A stretch of DNA of 64,000 nucleotides from Meghimatium bilineatum (GCA_034231615.1 CM067299.1:11833863-11897862), one strand, 5' to 3'. Positions 1 to 11,235 are shown, counted from the first letter of the stretch. Numbers and translations are program-made. The notes: generated by a model from the sequence alone, not told the origin.

Positions 1-126
1 CAGAAATCAAAGAAGCCACAGAAACAAGCTTACAAAAAGAACACAAGAAGGCCATTTTGAGAGAACTCTTCCACCCCTGACGCCACAAGGTAAACAAGGG
101 CCATAGCATATATATATATATATATA
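1..126 (+). mobile_element. LINE family C, 3' end fragment (runs off window edge)
   Basis: Positions 1-100 match 58132-58235 on the same strand and 3418-3532 on the opposite strand, so this is a dispersed repeat. In the 58 kb copy the upstream part reads as the C-terminal tail typical of non-LTR reverse transcriptases (RGRPCKRWITEIKEA). The copy ends in an (AT)n tract at 108-126, in the place where the 58 kb copy has (GATA)n. The 5' part lies outside the window. The family assignment is inference from the peptide pattern; the repeat relationship is seen directly. Confidence 0.7.
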
Positions 127-129
127 GGG

Positions 130-827
130 ACAATTGCAAAGCTCTTATTGTTTACGCTATGGGTTCCTCGGAAACTGCACGTAGACGGACGAATGTTCTC
201 AGATCATTTCCTTGATCCCCGTGGTTGCTATGTGAGATATTAAAAGATGATAATTACTGTCAAAAATCGATATTGATCGGATATTGATGCAATAATCTCA
301 CAGTACACCACACTCTCTTGACCTTATCTTCAAAACTGCATGGATATGATTAGTTGACCTTTTACATCTGATCAATGCACACTGCTAGACTGTCAACAAA
401 TATATACTTAGAAATACTTTTTGCCTTCTGACGAAGGTGTTTTAACGGGTTTAATATTATTTCTACGTGCCACTTCGCTAAAGCCGTATATATTCCTGCC
501 GTGGAGCTAATCTTATAATAACTGTTTACATCTGTGTTTATGTGTTATTCTTAAATTCGAGTCGATCGGGCGTAAACATTTTTCGGTAAACATTACGGTC
601 ATTGCGTTCCGGAAAGAATACGTCACATGATACGCATCTTCAAGAGTACGTATACTTTTTAAGTATGCAATTTTAAGTTCTACATGGAACTTGATGAGCA
701 AGCATAGAGTATCAGACTCGGGTGTAGGAGCTTGCAGATTGTTTTCCACAGGCTTGATTTTTTGTGTGGTTTATTTTAAATTTATTTAGGCAGCCTTAAT
801 GAGTTACTGGATAATGTTTTCAGCTAG

Positions 828-861
<34 letters not shown>

Positions 862-1210
862 ATTTTGTTTCGGTTTACTAACGAGGAGTAATGTTGTTTT
901 CAATATATATTCCGAACTTTATTATATTTCCTTTTTTGTTCTATTCTGGCTCGGGCAACTTTGGACTAAGATTCTAGTTTACTATATTTTGTTTGTCTCC
1001 CGGAATATGTCAGAACATCTTGTACAATTTCTTTGCATGAAGTTCTGCCTATTTATTCACATCTCAAAATCATGAAATATATCATCTAATTGTTGTTCAT
1101 TGTCAGTGTTTCTGAAACAATCATTCATTTAGAATAGATTTAACATTTTATAATTTTCATTTTTAATGCATTTGTATTTTTTTTCTAATTTAAGCTGCAA
1201 TTTATAATTT
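130..1210. other. Unique AT-rich sequence, no gene seen
   Basis: No conserved ORF, RNA gene or repeat was recognised, apart from a 20-bp (AT)n tract at 841-860. Short ORFs here look like chance. Confidence 0.5.
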
Positions 1211-1212
1211 GT

Positions 1213-1425
1213 AATACACCACCAATCTCTTGCATGGAAACCAGCAGGCAGAAAAGCCAGGGGTAGACTAATGGAAACACTCAGAAGAACAATACTTAGA
1301 GAAATTAAAACAAACAATATTCATACTATTCAAGAACTGCATAGAATAGCTTTGAACAAATACAATTGGAGAGATCTGACCTCTGCCATATGCGCTAACT
1401 TCAGCGCTAAAGAAAAATGAATAAA
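1213..1425 (+). mobile_element. LINE family B, 3' end fragment
   Basis: This stretch is homologous to 56757-56975 and 61175-61375 on the same strand and to 42115-42320 on the opposite strand. It decodes to a decayed reverse-transcriptase tail ending in the NWRDLTSAICANFSAKEK-type peptide, followed by a TGAATAAATTAATG tail related to the (TGAA)n tails of the other copies. Only the last 210 bp or so are present, as expected for severe 5' truncation. It is non-coding now. Confidence 0.8.
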
Positions 1426-1469
1426 TTAATGATTTTTTACGGATGTTAGTATTCTTCATATTTGGGGCC

Positions 1470-1741
1470 ACGTATAATTAGCGCAGTGTTTAGCGCACTG
1501 GCTTGGTATAATAGTGATCCTGGGTTCATTCCCCAGTTGATGCAGATTTTGTTTAAAAATTTAACGACTTCCGGATCGACCCAGCCTTAATTGGGTACCG
1601 GATTAATCCGGGAAGTAGAGACTGCGAGGGAGAGGAGACGGCTACCGTCCTCATTTGCAGAGCCACTGAAATGTGAGATCGCCAACATCTCACACCCCTA
1701 CGTCATTAATAAATACTACGAATAACTTTACTTTTACTTTA
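1470..1741 (+). mobile_element. SINE family 1 (tRNA-derived), copy 1
   Basis: The 5' head carries a pol III A-box-like block (1480-1503, tagcgca...tagcgcactgg) and a B-box (GGTTCATTCCC at 1523-1533). A conserved body follows, containing cgacccagcctta and gggtaccggattaatccggg. The 3' end is a run of TTTAC-like units. Copies of the same body occur at 49115-49381 (+) and 50820-51045 (-), so it is a dispersed tRNA-headed SINE and not a tRNA gene. I cannot name the family or assign a known SINE core domain from memory with certainty. Confidence 0.85.
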
Positions 1742-1744
1742 CTA

Positions 1745-2005
1745 TTCTCCTCATTAAATGTAGATTCAACCTACCATTCTCATTTTCACTTCTATTTCAA
1801 ACCTACCATCTGTTATAATTCAGTTCCAAGATACCAGTGGTAAGCTTCTTATACTGTAGAATAATTATGGGAATAGATATACGTATTAAATAACGACTAA
1901 CATGGACGGGTAAATGAAAACAATCGACAGAGTTAACTGGAAATGAATATATATTGCGAAATAAATTAATCACGTACACTAGAGATATGAAGTTGCTCTA
2001 CACAG
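1745..2005. other. Unique AT-rich sequence
   Basis: Nothing recognised. Confidence 0.4.
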
Positions 2006-2007
2006 AA

Positions 2008-2500
2008 TTAATTAGGACTTCATTCCTTACGTTGTTGGTTATTATGTCATTATTATGGTTATTATGTCATTATTATGGTTATTATGTCATTATTATGGTT
2101 ATTATGTCATTATTATGCAATTATTGTGGTTATTATGTCATTATTATACAATTATTATGTCATTATTATGCAGTTATTATGGTTATTATGTCATTACTGT
2201 GGTTATTATGTCAATTATCATTTTGGTTATTGTGTTTCTTGTTGGTCACTATTTATATAATTTCTTCTTCTTTCGTTCACTTGAAAAATATTTGTATCTG
2301 TAATAATTAATCTAACGCCTCTTAGGAACGAAATGAGAACACACTTTATCTCCTCCTACCCAAATATTCAGCCGGACTTTTTACTGACTTTGCTACGGTG
2401 CCGCATGCCAAAAATAGTCAATTATTCCAATTATATAAATAGTTACCAACGAAATTCACGACAATAATCACAAACACAATAAATTAAGTCTTAAATAATT
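2008..2500. mobile_element. MITE-like element with an internal minisatellite
   Basis: The left edge (about 2008-2035) resembles the inverted-repeat arm of the perfect MITE at 36521-36681 (aattaattaggac..cattc.ttacg). The stretch around 2241-2262 (ttggtcactatttatataat) and 2400-2480 (gccaaaaatag ... accaacgaaa) matches the internal parts of other copies. Between them lies a minisatellite (2038-2225). The right inverted repeat is not clear, so the extent is approximate. Confidence 0.5.
2038..2225. repeat. Minisatellite, ~20-bp TTATTATGG/TTATTATGTCA unit
   Basis: About nine degenerate copies of ttattatggttattatgtca. Three overlapping plus-strand frames stay open across it, giving Leu/Tyr/Ile/Met-rich ORFs that are artefacts of the repeat. 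Confidence 0.9.
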
Positions 2501-2504
2501 ATGT

Positions 2505-3415
2505 GCGTAGATCTTATACTATTGTTGAAGGTCGCGACCTACTGATGTCAACGAAGAATTTTTGATTGATGATACGTATTCTTCTCACTTTCATTCCGTT
2601 TTAGGCGACAATCATCTCTCCGTCTATCTCTCCAGCACACACGGGATTTAACAATCATCCATCTATCTCTCCAGCACACACGGGATTTAACAACCATCTC
2701 TCACACTTTTACTTGACTCTTCCAAACTCTTCCACTCAATCTTAATTTCTGACTCACGGGTTATACTATCTTCACGACCTCACCATTACCTGTCTTATGG
2801 CGTTGTTTCTTTCAATCCCGACATATAAAAATCCTAACTGGTTCCTCTAAATTAATTTTTCTCACATTACGAATTGTTCCGAGCCTGCTGTAGAGGGTAG
2901 AAGATTTTGGAAGATAACTAGAGCTTCCATAACAATAGCCAAACAGAAAAAGAATATACTCAATCGCTTACGCGCCGAAAGTAAAACAAAACTGTATCTG
3001 GTTTAGTTATTAATACTCTCCTTCAAACGAAAATGCGGGTGATCCCTTCACTCTGCCTAGGCTCTCATGGACAACATGATTTTTTTTCTTATGGTAAATG
3101 AAACTGAGATCAGTGGTATTTTCTTATCCGAGGTCACGATGCGCCTTGAGATAGTGGGTAAATTAAGCTCACTTCAGACTTCATTCAATAAACAGAGAGG
3201 TGATATAGAAAATGGAGGCGGGGGTTGGCGTGTTATTTGTTTTCACTGTTGGAAGTATTCTGTTTCTCAGTTTAGCTATCGGGGATGCGGTAGTTTAATC
3301 GTGACCATCAACTCACAATAAGACCTCTTAACAGAAAGTATACATGACCTAAAGGAAATATTTTTTTTATTTTTACAGAGCATTTTGTCGGTCGGTCATG
3401 CATTTGCTGGCAGAT
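2505..3415. other. Unique sequence, no gene seen
   Basis: Contains a short local duplication near 2612-2700 (ctatctctccagcacacacgggatttaacaa-type unit, two copies). An 84-codon ORF at 3067-3321 (+) has no recognisable domain. Confidence 0.4.
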
Positions 3416-3417
3416 GA

Positions 3418-3532
3418 AACCAAGTATATAAATAGTATATCTATCTATAAGCGGTGGCCCTTGTTTGCTTTGCGGCGTCAGGGGTGGAAGTACTCTGGAG
3501 ATGGCCTTCTTATGTGCTGTTTGTAAGCTTGT
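3418..3532 (-). mobile_element. LINE family C, 3' end fragment
   Basis: The reverse complement matches 1-105 and 58150-58235, including gacgccgcaa and agcttac blocks. The 3' tail on the minus strand is a short GATA-like run (3428-3455), the same tail type that has grown into a long array at 58229-58441. Confidence 0.75.
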
Positions 3533-3590
3533 TATAAATAGTGATCAACAAAACCACGACAATAATAAAAACACTTCATGAATGAAGTAA
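3533..3590. mobile_element. MITE half-copy
   Basis: ataaatagtgatcaac followed by acgacaataataaaa and a cttcat/gaatgaagt end matches the terminal half of the MITE family seen at 36.5, 57.9 and 23.5 kb. It directly abuts the LINE C fragment, as also occurs at 57.9-58.1 kb. Confidence 0.5.
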
Positions 3591-3599
3591 TGATTACTT

Positions 3600-4035
3600 T
3601 CTGTTGGCAGGTATTTACTCGTGCCAGGTCATGGATTAGTTGTTAATGAGCGGGCATCCTACGCGAATGATTCAAGATGCAACAGCTCAACACAGCTTAA
3701 GGAAATGGGTACCAGATATTCTGGGAAGTAAATCCGACGGGTGTGATGTCTAATATATGATCCACAATTGTGTCCTTGTTCACTAGAAAGTATAGAGAGT
3801 ACATGTATAACAGAGTATTTACAAATAAGCCTCAATGGCGTAGAAATATTAATTTTACTTTGCCTGGAGGAAAAGGAGGGGGTTTGACACTTTCCAATAC
3901 CCCCACTCACGTATCAAGTTCCGAATGTCCTGTTGTCGTTGAATACGATGTTCTCAAAGAAGTATATATTGTTAAACTGTAAACCCAACACAATCCATTC
4001 ACCGTAATACATCCCTGCTAGTTAGTCTAAAAATG
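3600..4035. other. Unique sequence, no gene seen
   Basis: Opposed ORFs at 3659-3910 (-) and 3770-3982 (+) overlap each other, show no domain and are probably chance. Confidence 0.4.
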
Positions 4036-4039
4036 ATGT

Positions 4040-4248
4040 CAGGCTTTGTGGCGGAGTGGTACAGGGCCCGGCTGTGACGGCCAAGGTACCGAGTTCGATT
4101 CCATCCACATGCATTTGTGCATTCGGACCGTTCAGAAAGCACTGTCAAACTAATGAATGTATTTATATTGCCTATAAAATCACTACAGACAAAAAATGTT
4201 GAGTTGATAGCCACGTCCTGAATAGGATATGCTACCAATTTGTTTTTA
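4040..4248 (+). mobile_element. SINE family 2 (tRNA-derived), full copy
   Basis: The head (tggcggagtggtacagggc; B box gagttcgattcc near 4091-4103) looks like a decayed class II tRNA. The body runs from gcatttgtgcattcgg through ttcagaaagca, atgtatttatattgcct and aaaatcacta to ggatatgctacca at 4226-4238. 5'-truncated copies of the body lie at 7756-7870 and 35524-35645 (+), and a related copy at 52200-52475 (-). Confidence 0.85.
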
Positions 4249-4249
4249 G

Positions 4250-4755
4250 TTAGTCTAAGCGTGAAAACGAGCGCTCATGTTATTTATGAGGTTAATATGG
4301 ATATTGGCGAAGACAAACATGAATGCATGTACAGAATATTGCCGAGTACTGAAAGAGATGGCTGATGCATCTCAAACATTTCATTGTGCTTTACGTTGTT
4401 TTTTTTAAATTAAAAGTGTTAAAACAATCATCAGCAGTTGATTCTCGCTAAGTGTTTTCACAAGAATTCAATCCGAGTTTATGCCATTTAATTAAACAAT
4501 GAAAAACATTTCTAGATTGTCTAGATTAGGATACACGAGCACAACATAAATCACATTTAAAACTCTCATTGATACAATCTTATTCCACGTGCGGTTGGTC
4601 TATAGGTCCCAGTAGTAGCCTACAAGACAAACTCTCGTGCAACAGCATGCTCGTAGTAGTTGAAAAGCCAATATATCGAGACTTTCATTTCTGTGGAGGT
4701 TTCAAATCATTTCAATTTTACAATTTCGTTTGTATAACCTCAGAATATGAGATTA
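4250..4755. other. Unique sequence, no gene seen
   Basis: No repeat or coding signature recognised. A 79-codon ORF at 4569-4808 runs into the hAT element and is not conserved in appearance. Confidence 0.4.
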
Positions 4756-4764
4756 CCTCTAGAA

Positions 4765-4956
4765 CAGTGTTTTTTCCCAACCCTTTTATTAACCAAACGC
4801 CACCTTAGTCTTTCTAAAATTCTGATCCCCCCCCCCTCTATGCACCATATTTTCATAATATTAGAAAATTGTATTATTCCTTCCCCGCCCCATCGAAGTG
4901 CCCCCCCTGAATAATTAACTATGCGTGGTCCCCAAGTCCCAAGCTGGGAAACACTA
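4765..4956. mobile_element. Non-autonomous hAT-like element, 192 bp
   Basis: It begins CAGTGTTTTTTCCCAACC and ends AGCTGGGAAACACTA, which are imperfect terminal inverted repeats. It is flanked on both sides by the identical octamer ctctagaa (4757-4764 and 4957-4964). An 8-bp target duplication and CAGTG termini are hallmarks of hAT transposons. The interior has C-runs and no coding capacity. Confidence 0.9.
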
Positions 4957-4964
4957 CTCTAGAA

Positions 4965-5577
4965 GCAGTGCACGTAGATGTCAGAATCTATTGCTTACAA
5001 GGTTTCCTCTAGAAGCAGCGCAAGTATCTTTGAGTTGGAGTCTATTTGTTATGGAAAAAAGCTCTGGAAATGCCCTGCCTTTTCAATGCAGATTCACATT
5101 ATTATCTCTGACCACACTCGCGCCAACTAGTTCACGATACCTCTTGTCATGTGCCATCAAATCTCAGAACTCAACCTCTTATTATTCCTCTTGTGGTAAA
5201 CTACAATCATATTCATCTTGTGTTCAACTACAAACGTCTACAGATTAACAGAATGTACCTCGAACAACATAATTTGTTTTGTCATGGTTTACATCTTGGG
5301 TGCAATATCTGGACCTTTTGCTTTGATACATCATCCTCACCATGGTTTCTGGATCCATTTGTCCCTCTATCAGATGTGGCATCTAGCATAACATCTAAAA
5401 CCCCCTTAATGGCATCGTACAATGTACATGGTATGGGGACACTATTACTTGCTCCCTTTTCGGGCTGCGGCATACCATGGACACAAAACCCATAAAATGT
5501 AAAAATATTTATGATATTTAGTAGTATAAAGAAATTAATGAGTACAGAACTGAGTACAACGGTAAACAGTGTGATTT
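4965..5577. other. Unique sequence with opposed short ORFs
   Basis: ORFs at 4925-5248 (+), 5151-5495 (+) and 5282-5473 (-) overlap one another. I recognise no domain, and at most one of them could be real. Confidence 0.35.
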
Positions 5578-5578
5578 A

Positions 5579-5585
5579 ATATATA

Positions 5586-5657
<72 letters not shown>
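5579..5657. repeat. (AT)n microsatellite
   Basis: About 79 bp of nearly pure AT with one phase interruption near 5591. Confidence 0.97.
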
Positions 5658-5659
<2 letters not shown>

Positions 5660-5663
<4 letters not shown>

Positions 5664-6485
5664 TAATTATAAAAATATATAAACAGTGTTATATTACAGT
5701 TGTGTGTAAAGGAATTACAAGATGAAGCAAATCGACATGTTAATCAAAATTTCTATATCACGATAACCGAAACACAGAATAGATCAACTATGTTTTTTCC
5801 CCTGTCTGATCAAGACCTTTTACCCGAAACGCCGACTTGTTCCATCGTGTTGTATGAAGAACTGTAATATTATTTATCATTCTCACTTGACTTACGTAAT
5901 ATTATGCGAACTCTCCTAGTGTTAATGTCTAACTTTTTCTTACCGCTTCTGTTACCGCGGATGTTTACCACATAACGAGGAGGAGCAGTGAGTTCGTCTG
6001 AACACGATTAGCAATATTTTTTTTTTACTTCTAGATGCTGCAGCAGTACATAACAAGGAATCTTATTAGAATGACAGGAGGGCGAATTCTTGAAGAAATA
6101 CTTTGCTGGCACTAGGTTCGCATTATAATTAGAAAATGCAGTGGTTGGGTCGATTGTAAATTAAATATAGAATTTAAGATGATGACACTTCACAGACTGT
6201 GTTTGCCGAAAGATAGTTCTCTAAAATGAATGGAAAAGTACGTCATTATTGGATTCGTGTATATAGGTTTCAGATCTATTTAGATACATTACTAAGTATT
6301 TCATATGTTTTACGTAGCGGTAAAACAGTGTTTCTAAATCTGGGTACACGACATAAGAGGGGTTACAGAGTTGAGTTCGGGTAGGTGATATGCCAATGAA
6401 GAATATATTTGAAATTTTTCATTGGGGGGGGGGGGATAGACTAAATCGTGTCATTCAGGGGACATATACGAACATGCATTATATG
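5660..6485. other. Unique AT-rich sequence
   Basis: No gene or repeat recognised apart from a G-run at 6425-6435. Confidence 0.4.
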
Positions 6486-6489
6486 GAGG

Positions 6490-6750
6490 GGAGGGGGAAA
6501 CAAAGACGAATATTTGTCTTACAGGGGACATAAACAAAAATGTTTCTTACAAGGGGACATAAACAAAAATGTTTCTTACAAGGGACAAAGATGAACATGT
6601 CTCTTATGAGGGGACACATGCAATGTTTCTTACAGAAGACACAATGGAAAATGTTTCCCTGAACGTGGTACAGAGGAAAAAGTTTCCCTGAACGTGGTAC
6701 AGAGGAAAATGTTTCCCTGAACGTGATACAGATGAAAATGTACCTCATAA
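6490..6750. repeat. Minisatellite, two related ~27-30 bp units
   Basis: The first part repeats ggggacataaacaaaaatg with tttcttacaa; the second repeats cagaggaaaatgtttccctg with aacgtggta. The 96-codon minus-strand ORF over it is repeat-derived. Confidence 0.85.
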
Positions 6751-6794
6751 AAAAAAAAAAGTAAGACAAGGAAGATTAAATGTTTAGAAACACT

Positions 6795-7215
6795 AGCAAC
6801 TATGAACATAGTTTACAATATCACTAACATAGACCTACAGGGAACACATTTACAATAGACCTACAGGGAACATAGCTTACAATATCATTACTGTAGACCT
6901 ACAGGAAATATAGTTTACAATCTCATTACTATAGACCTACAGGGAACACATTTACTATATCATTACTATAGAGCTACAGGGAACATATTTACTATATCCT
7001 AACTATACAGGGAACAACATTTACTATATCATTACAAACTAGGAACAACATTTACTATATCATTACTATACTATGCATAACATTTACTATATCATTACGA
7101 TACTAGGAATAACATTTATTATATCATTAATATACTTGGAATAACGTTTACTATATCATTACTAGACTAGGAACAACGTTTACTATATCATTACTATACT
7201 AGGAACAGTATTTAC
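6795..7215. repeat. Minisatellite, ~25-40 bp units
   Basis: Degenerate units of the type ctatagacctacagggaaca, tttacaatatcatta. Toward the 3' end the unit shortens to ~30 bp (tactaggaacaacatttact plus atatcatta). Confidence 0.85.
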
Positions 7216-7435
7216 AAAGACAAGCAAAGACGTTTTTGAATATGTTGTCACTGTGGCACGAAATAATTCCACTAAATGTACTTATTAACAACACCAGAGA
7301 AAGAATGTTGTGGTGAAATATGGTCGCCTATGCCAGCACTGTTCATTGAAGGGGAATGATTGATTGAATATGAGTTACATTATCTAGTCACACTTAACAA
7401 CACAATTAACAATATCATTCAATCAATCAACAAAC
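7216..7435. other. Unique sequence
   Basis: Nothing recognised. Confidence 0.35.
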
Positions 7436-7436
7436 C

Positions 7437-7665
7437 CGTAACCCGTCAGGGTCGTAGGGGTACCACATTGATGTTTCAGCACAGAGCACTCCAGAGATTT
7501 ATATCTTCAACGATGCGGAGGAGTGAGTGAAAATCGTGTTCTGTCCAATCCGTGATGTTATCTGCCCATGTCTTTATTTGCTTTCTTCTGCTTCTTCTCC
7601 ATTCGATAGTTCCCTCCCTACAGTATTGTTTTTGACAAGGAGAAATTTCTGCATACATGTCCAAA
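7437..7665 (-). mobile_element. LINE family E, 3' end fragment
   Basis: On the minus strand it decodes to EWRRSRRKQIKTWADNI then a VEDINLWSALC-like end, the basic C-terminal tail pattern of non-LTR reverse transcriptases (basic stretch, W-x-DNI, VEDRxxW). After the stop it carries ggtacccctacgaccctgacg, which is shared with 38275-38297 (+), so both are one family. Only the tail remains. Confidence 0.75.
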
Positions 7666-7755
7666 CTATGCGTTTTCGTCGCTTCACTATTGAAAGCAAT
7701 GGTTATTGTACACCTGCATACATCTCTATTTTATTTCTTACATACAAATTAATTC

Positions 7756-7870
7756 AGTAAGCAATGGTAAACTACTGAATGTATTTATATTGCCTAGAAA
7801 ATCACCACAGCCAACAAATGCTGGGTTGATAGCTAAATCCTATATAGGATATGCTACCAATTTTATTTAA
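7756..7870 (+). mobile_element. SINE family 2, 5'-truncated body
   Basis: agcaatggtaaactactgaa, atgtatttatattgccta, aaaatcaccacag, gctgggttgatagctaa and ggatatgctacca match 4130-4240. The tRNA head is absent. Confidence 0.85.
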
Positions 7871-7874
7871 TTTT

Positions 7875-8440
7875 ATCATTAAACAAATAGGATATCTTCA
7901 CCTGACGATTGAGGATATTCGAACATAACCAAAGTCTATTGTTTTTGTATGCTTCAAAGTTCTGATATTTTCAAATTTGACAATCAAACGCAATGGAAAA
8001 TATAGTACCTCTCGGAAAGAGGGTACATTTTGAGTTTCATTCAGAACTTACAGAAGTAATATACAATCTCCATTCAAACCAATCAATTCTTTCCACCCAC
8101 GCCGCTATTAAAACCATATATTACAACTAAATAAACACAAGTGCTTAGATTACCGGAGGACTGTCCCATTTTGTGACATACCTCTTCAGGTGGAGTGTAC
8201 AGTGCAAACAGGTTTTTTTCTAAAGGAAGGCGCCATTCTTCTATGGAGGGCACGCTTGTGATATCTTCTTGTGCAAGCGTTAGGGAAGCATAGTTTGTCA
8301 ATGTACTCCCCTCGTATCCAGACAACGAGGTCAACAATAGAATACATCTTTTACCTGTCAGAACGTTAGTGGCTGTTAAATTTCACCAGATTTATGACAG
8401 GTGTACCATCGTACAGTTGGAAAAGATTATGAAGAATGAG
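7875..8440. other. Unique sequence
   Basis: No gene recognised. A minus-strand 84-codon ORF (8083-8337) has no known domain. Confidence 0.4.
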
Positions 8441-8444
8441 TAAT

Positions 8445-8530
8445 AGCTTTATGTGTGTGTAGATATGTGTGTGTAGATATGTGTGTATTAATGAAAATAT
8501 GTGTATGTGAGTGTATATATGTGTACAAGT
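8445..8530. repeat. Imperfect GTGTGTAGATAT microsatellite
   Basis: Repeated gtgtgtagatat and gtgtatatat units. Confidence 0.8.
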
Positions 8531-8644
8531 CCCTAGATAATATTTATCCCCCCTCCCTTCACGGCCAATTTGTAAATTAGAACACGGCACTTAGTATCAC
8601 GCGCTGCAATCTAAAATCAGACACATCGCAACTTGCTAATGGTT

Positions 8645-9085
8645 TAATCCGCAAAAATGTCCAAAAACATCTTAGGAATATGAATGTCCAAAAACATATT
8701 AGAAATATGAAAGTCCAGAAACGTCTTAGGAATATGAAAGTCAAAAATATCTTGGGAATATGGAAGTCCAAAAATATGTCTTAGGAATATGAAAGTCCAA
8801 AAATGTCTTAGGAATTTGAAAGTACAAACATATATTAGGAATATGAAAGTTCAAAAATAACTTAGGTATATAAAAGTCCAAAGACATCTTAGGAATATGA
8901 AAGTTTAAATTAAAAACATGTTAGTAATATGAAATTCCAAATCAAATCCTATATAGAAATGTGAAAGTCAAAATAAAAATTAAAACTTCGATATATGAAA
9001 GTCCAAATCAAATACATATTAGGAATATGAAAGTTCAAATCAAAAACACCTTAGGAATATGAAAGTCCAAATAAAAAACATCTTA
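8645..9085. repeat. Minisatellite, ~27-34 bp unit (left part)
   Basis: About 14 degenerate copies of ttaggaatatgaaagtccaa with a variable aaaacatc linker. The array resumes at 9256-9300 after an inserted dispersed repeat, so the insertion is younger than the array. Confidence 0.9.
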
Positions 9086-9255
9086 GTCCGTCGAAGACGG
9101 ATGTGTCTGGCCATTGACGGATATAAAATGGCGACACAACGCATTTCCAGCCTCTGGACTACATCCTGCTGGAAATCTAGAATAGATCCTGGTCCTGCTA
9201 CAAGAGAGATCCAGCAGGAGTTTGAGAATGAACGCTGAAGAAGACGAAGAAAATC
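9086..9255 (+). mobile_element. GAA-tailed dispersed repeat, copy 1
   Basis: It starts cgtcgaagacggatgtgtc and ends gagaatgaacgctgaagaag. The same ~165-bp sequence occurs at 21388-21555 (-), 39033-39203 (+), 39281-39545 (-, interrupted) and 49808-49970 (+). No coding capacity. The fixed 3' end with a (GAA)n tail suggests a retroposed SINE-like or truncated LINE 3' end; I see no clear pol III boxes. Confidence 0.85.
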
Positions 9256-9300
9256 ATCTTAGGAATATGAAAGTCCAAATCAAAAACACCTTAGAAATAT
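9256..9300. repeat. Minisatellite, right part of the 8.6-9.1 kb array
   Basis: atcttaggaatatgaaagtc continues the array interrupted at 9086-9255. Confidence 0.8.
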
Positions 9301-9359
9301 GATGAAATTTCACATTTTGAAAGTCTCCCCATTAAATGTTAAGGAATTTTTATATACGG

Positions 9360-9396
9360 TTATTTATGTGTGGATGAGGGTATGTGTGGATGTGAG

Positions 9397-9428
<32 letters not shown>

Positions 9429-9665
9429 TGTGTGTGTGTGAGGGTGTGAGCATATGTGTGTGTGGATATGAGTATATGTGTGTGTGAACGTAAATGTATG
9501 TGTGTGTAGATGTGAGTATATATGTGTGTGGATGTGAGTATATGTGTGTGTAGATGTGAATATATATGTGTGTAGATGTGAGTATATATATATGTTTGTG
9601 TGGTTGTGAGTATATATGTGTGTGGATGTGATCGTATATGTATGGATGTGAGATTCTGTGTATAT
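9360..9665. repeat. GT-rich minisatellite with (AT)n core
   Basis: Units of tgtgtgtggatgtgagtata with an AT tract at 9398-9424. The two long minus-strand His/Thr/Tyr/Ile-rich ORFs are repeat shadows. Confidence 0.9.
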
Positions 9666-9669
9666 AAGT

Positions 9670-9918
9670 AGGCAACACACAGATAAGTTCAACCATTTGT
9701 TTCACTTATGAAATCAGAACATTACATTTAATTTTAAGAAGTAGACTAAAGAAAAATAGACTAATAACCCATCCCCCTCCCACATACACATTTTTTTACA
9801 TATTGGTCGTCAAAGTCTAACAATAACACATAAATAAACTACCAAAATAAACAAGGACTATCTATTTATAAAGTAACCCACACCCCAAATCCTCCCAATG
9901 AGTCCATTATACCAACGA
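9670..9918. other. Unique sequence
   Basis: Nothing recognised. Confidence 0.35.
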
Positions 9919-9920
9919 CG

Positions 9921-10650
9921 TTAATATCTACACAAAGAAAATCTTTAAAAATATAGAAGAAATGCCAGGATTCAGTCAATGGGAAAATAATAAACAACCT
10001 TAGATGTGCAGATGACACTGTTTCTTTTAGCAGAAAGTGAACATGAACTACAAAGACTTATAGATCAAGACAATAAATCAAGTAATGAATATCGACTAGA
10101 CATAAATATCCAAAATACAAAACCATGGTAATCAGCAAGGACACAGAAGAACAAGAGCTAAACATAAACATACATGGAGAGAAACTACAACAAGTAAAAC
10201 ATTATTAACATCTTGGACACATAGTCACAAATGATGGCAGATGTGAAGCAGAAGTTAAAAGGAGAATAGAAATGGCTAAAAGTACCTTCAATGACATGAG
10301 GAAAATAGTAACATCTAAACAAATTACAAACAAGTTAAAAATAAGAATTATAATAGCTACGCAATGAGGGATTCATTAATTTATTGTCGGTGTAACGGAG
10401 CCAAATTTAATATTTCAAACAGATAAAGTATTTTGGACATACTAAAGACATGACAACTTGTTGAAGACCTCACGTGAGTGTAGAGCTGGAAGTCGTCATA
10501 CAGGTAGCTAGAGATAAAAGTGGGAGAGTAATATCACAGGATGGACAAGTTAAAATCAAGCAGAGTGTACCACCAGGGCTGTTTGTAGTTCGTTGGCAAT
10601 TTGTTGCAGCTAACGGTTGTTGCAGGGACGGTACTTGATGATGGTGAATA
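9921..10650 (+). pseudogene. LINE family A, decayed and internally deleted copy
   Basis: Positions 9921-10365 match 15202-15645 of the LINE A copy and 10427-10650 match 15841-16070. About 195 bp of LINE sequence is missing between these blocks and is replaced by ~60 bp of unrelated sequence. The YADD region here reads with a cysteine-encoding change (agatgtgcagatgac) and a one-base shift follows it. The reading frame is broken several times. The 3' end (gacggtacttgatgatggtg) keeps the GAT-rich tail. Confidence 0.85.
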
Positions 10651-10661
10651 GAACTACTAGA

Positions 10662-10985
10662 TCTAATGCGTTGCATCATTACCATTGCTGACTCACATTG
10701 CATCACTACCATAACTGACTCAAGTTGTATCACTACCATAGCGGACTCAATTTGCAACACTACCATAGCGGACTCAATTTGCAACACTACCATAGCGGAC
10801 TCAATTTGCATCACTACCATAGCGGACTCAATTTGGAACACTACCATAGCTGACTCACGATGCATCACTACCATAGCTGACTCACGATGCATCACTACCA
10901 TAGCTGACACACGTTGAATAATTACCATAGCTGACTCACTTTGCATCATTGCCACAGCTGATTCACGTTGCATCAATATAACAGC
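10662..10985. repeat. Minisatellite, 27-bp unit
   Basis: About 12 copies of a unit containing actaccatagcggactcaat. The period is a multiple of three, so ORFs stay open on both strands (168 codons minus, 83 plus). These are not genes. Confidence 0.95.
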
Positions 10986-11014
10986 AGACTTTCACATCTA
11001 AACAGTTTGCACTT

Positions 11015-11193
11015 TTGTTAATCGCATACATATACAGATAATAAATCGCATACATATACAGATAATAAATCACATACATATATAGATAATAAATCACATA
11101 CATATATAGATAGTAAATCATATATATATATACAGATAATAAATTATATACATATATAGATAATAAATCGCATACATATATAGATAATAAATC

Positions 11194-11235
<42 letters not shown>

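Noticed and set aside
1479-1540. Possible tRNA gene
   Set aside because: It is the head of SINE family 1; three copies share the downstream body.
4045-4115. Possible tRNA gene
   Set aside because: A and B boxes are present but the cloverleaf is poor and the sequence continues into a SINE body with other copies in the window.
10470-10976. 168-codon ORF rich in ESAMVVMQ repeats
   Set aside because: 27-bp array read on the minus strand, running on into LINE A debris.
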